6,741 bases of DNA, taken from positions 1 through 6,741 of the forward strand of contig JAAZJW010000120.1 in assembly GCA_012800145.1 (NCBI GenBank). The letters run 5' to 3'. The notes beneath the pieces were generated by a model. That model was not told the origin of the DNA. It did not search any database and saw only the letters and a list, made by a program, of their open reading frames with translations. The DNA comes from Clostridiales bacterium (lineage in GTDB: Bacteria > Bacillota > Clostridia > Peptostreptococcales > Natronincolaceae). Shown one piece after another: positions 5,564-6,741 of this stretch. Within the stretch, counting starts at the first letter, position 1. Each line of letters opens with the position of its first letter. Both the position numbers and the translations under genes were made by a program.

Positions 5564-5983
5564 TTAGAGTGTATTGTTGATTTGTTCTATCCTGCCCATT
5601 TTTGCCCATATAGGTGTTGAATCTCTTGCCCGTTTAATACTTTTAACAACAACGTCCTGTGCAGGAACATGAAGGCTCGCAGCTACAGCCGCCACTATAA
5701 CCGCCACAAGTTCTGTATCATACACAGTATTTTCTTCTTCATATACGGGTTCTTTGTCCTCCAAGTCTACTGTTTCGTCTGCACTGAGCCCTGACTCAAC
5801 TGTTTCTTCGGTTTCCTGCACCTTATTTAATAACATCTCCATAATAATAACAGCAAAATATAATACAGCCAAAGCTATAAATACTATAACCAATCCCAAG
5901 ACAGTTACCTGAATACCTGCCAGAAATTTTTCTACCATAGTCATAGTTTCAATAGAAAATTTCATTTTCCCCAACAAATCCAT
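5564..5983 (-). CDS. mmdD: OadG-family delta subunit of the Na+-pumping decarboxylase
   Basis: Small membrane-anchored subunit that holds the cytoplasmic carboxyltransferase to the membrane subunit and stabilises the complex. The 139 residues have one membrane segment at about 24–48 (VTVLGLVIVFIALAVLYFAV), an acidic linker (about 55–92, rich in Glu and Asp) and a conserved C-terminal part: ELVAVIVAAVAASLH (about 91–105), then KSIKRARDSTPIWAKMGR with Trp126, Gly130 and Arg131. The C-terminal W-x3-GR signature matches the delta subunit rather than the very short MmdE. The ATG at 5983 has GAGGTG at 5991–5996, spacer 7. The stop is TAA. It sits 83 bases after mmdA, in the A-D-C-B order known from Propionigenium; no separate mmdE lies between it and mmdC. 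Confidence 0.88.
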   Translation of the reverse strand: MDLLGKMKFSIETMTMVEKFLAGIQVTVLGLVIVFIALAVLYFAVIIMEMLLNKVQETEETVESGLSADETVDLEDKEPVYEEENTVYDTELVAVIVAAVAASLHVPAQDVVVKSIKRARDSTPIWAKMGRIEQINNTL

Positions 5984-5999
5984 TGTTTATCACCTCACT

Positions 6000-6063
6000 T
6001 CCGAAAGTCGGAAATCCCGGCTATTAGCCGAACAGGCAGAATGCCGGTATGCCGATACATCGG
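6000..6063. repeat. Cluster of short hairpins in the mmdA–mmdD gap, related to the mmdB–birA repeats
   Basis: Three small inverted repeats fill the gap: TCCGA/TCGGA (6000–6012), CGGCTA/TAGCCG with a 1-base centre (6018–6030) and CCGAT/ATCGG (6052–6063). The first 17 bases (6000–6016) match the 17-mer at 3823–3839 at 14 positions, and 6042–6054 matches 3844–3856 at 12 of 13, in the same order. The copy here has 21 more bases between the two blocks, including the middle hairpin. It lies in a presumably co-transcribed gap, starting 4 bases past the mmdA stop on the minus strand. Confidence 0.6.
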
Positions 6064-6066
6064 ATT

Positions 6067-6741
6067 TTATAACGGCAAGTTACCATGTTTTCTGGCCGGT
6101 CTTGATTTCCTTTTACTTGCAAGCATATTTAAGGCATCCGCTACCCTGAATTTTGTAGTGGAGGGTTCTATGATATCATCAACAAAACCCCTTTCCGCAG
6201 CCCTGTAGGGTGTAGATATCTCCTCTTTATACTGTTCAATCTTTTCAAGTCTGGCGGATTGGGGATCCTCAGATTCCGCAATTTCCTCCTTAAATATAAT
6301 GCTGGCCGCACTTTCAGGTCCCATTACGGCAATTTCCGCCGTCGGCCAGGCAAGTACCATATCCGCACCCAAGTCCTTACTGCACATGGCTATATATGCA
6401 CCCCCATAAGCCTTTCTAACTATCAAGGTAACCTTCAGCACCGTTGCTTCCGCATATGCATAAAGCAGTTTTGAGCCATGGCGAATGATTCCGCCATATT
6501 CCTGTTCCGTTCCGGGTAGAAATCCGGGTACGTCCACTATGGTTACTATGGGGATATTGAAACAATCGCATGTTCTGACAAACCTTGCAGCCTTATCGGA
6601 AGCATTAATATCCAAACAGCCTGCCAATACACTGGGTTGATTTGCAACAATCCCTATGGATTGCCCGTTAATGCGCACAAAACCTGTAATAATGTTTTGA
6701 GCATAATACTGTTGAACCTCAAAAAATTCTCCATCATCAGC
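6067..6741 (-). CDS. mmdA: Methylmalonyl-CoA decarboxylase alpha (carboxyltransferase), C-terminal part
   Basis: Only the last 224 residues are present; the gene runs off the right edge, and family members have about 510–520 residues. The reading frame is open to position 6741, so the GTG at 6678 is internal and not a start. It transfers the carboxyl group of (S)-methylmalonyl-CoA to biotin on MmdC. The visible part is the C-terminal crotonase-like domain: DDGEFFEVQQYYAQNIITGF, VANQPSVLAGCLD, IVDVPGFLPGTEQEYGGIIRHG, RKAYGGAYIAM, AWPTAEIAVMGPESAA (a canonical oxyanion-hole region) and the end KHGNLPL, typical of the propionyl-CoA carboxylase beta/MmdA family. The ending and the OadG-type gene downstream favour MmdA over glutaconyl-CoA decarboxylase GcdA and rule out oxaloacetate decarboxylase OadA. 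The stop is TAA. As a decarboxylase it depends on the neighbouring subunits; a carboxylase or transcarboxylase role is less likely next to mmdB. Confidence 0.9.
   Translation of the reverse strand, partial: ADDGEFFEVQQYYAQNIITGFVRINGQSIGIVANQPSVLAGCLDINASDKAARFVRTCDCFNIPIVTIVDVPGFLPGTEQEYGGIIRHGSKLLYAYAEATVLKVTLIVRKAYGGAYIAMCSKDLGADMVLAWPTAEIAVMGPESAASIIFKEEIAESEDPQSARLEKIEQYKEEISTPYRAAERGFVDDIIEPSTTKFRVADALNMLASKRKSRPARKHGNLPL

Overview
The window is about 42% G+C by eye. It holds eight genes, all read from the minus strand, so transcription runs from high to low coordinates. Strong AGGAGG-type ribosome sites, a GTG or TTG start option, a sodium-pumping decarboxylase operon and a birA–ECF transporter–coaX–dusB neighbourhood together suggest an anaerobic low-to-mid-G+C Firmicute, most likely a member of the Clostridia. 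That placement is inferred from gene content and style. No rRNA or other taxonomic marker is present.

Layout from upstream (right) to downstream (left). Positions 6741–3927 encode a biotin-dependent, Na+-translocating acyl-CoA decarboxylase, best read as methylmalonyl-CoA decarboxylase in the order mmdA (3' part only), mmdD, mmdC, mmdB. After a 231-base gap full of hairpin repeats comes birA (3695–2715), the ligase that would put biotin on MmdC. After a 102-base gap come a small ECF-type vitamin-uptake membrane protein (2612–2100), coaX (type III pantothenate kinase, 2083–1292) and dusB (tRNA-dihydrouridine synthase, 1235–276). Positions 1–275 hold no gene, only remnants of several dispersed repeat families.

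How the genes fit together: MmdA moves the carboxyl group of methylmalonyl-CoA onto biotin carried by MmdC. MmdB decarboxylates carboxybiotin and exports Na+, and MmdD anchors and assembles the complex. BirA supplies the biotinylated carrier. The ECF protein probably brings in a vitamin, and its 16-base spacing from coaX points to pantothenate, which CoaX phosphorylates in the first step of coenzyme A synthesis. The window therefore joins CoA supply, biotin attachment and a CoA-ester-driven ion pump, with a tRNA modification gene at the end.

The genes themselves look intact and conventional, and I found no new enzymatic system. The less ordinary content is between the genes. One hairpin family lies upstream of birA and again beyond dusB. 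A related 17-base motif lies in the mmdA–mmdD gap. An 11-base unit occurs three times between coaX and dusB. I could not identify a convincing intrinsic terminator (GC hairpin plus U run) anywhere. The promoter of the mmd genes must lie outside the window.
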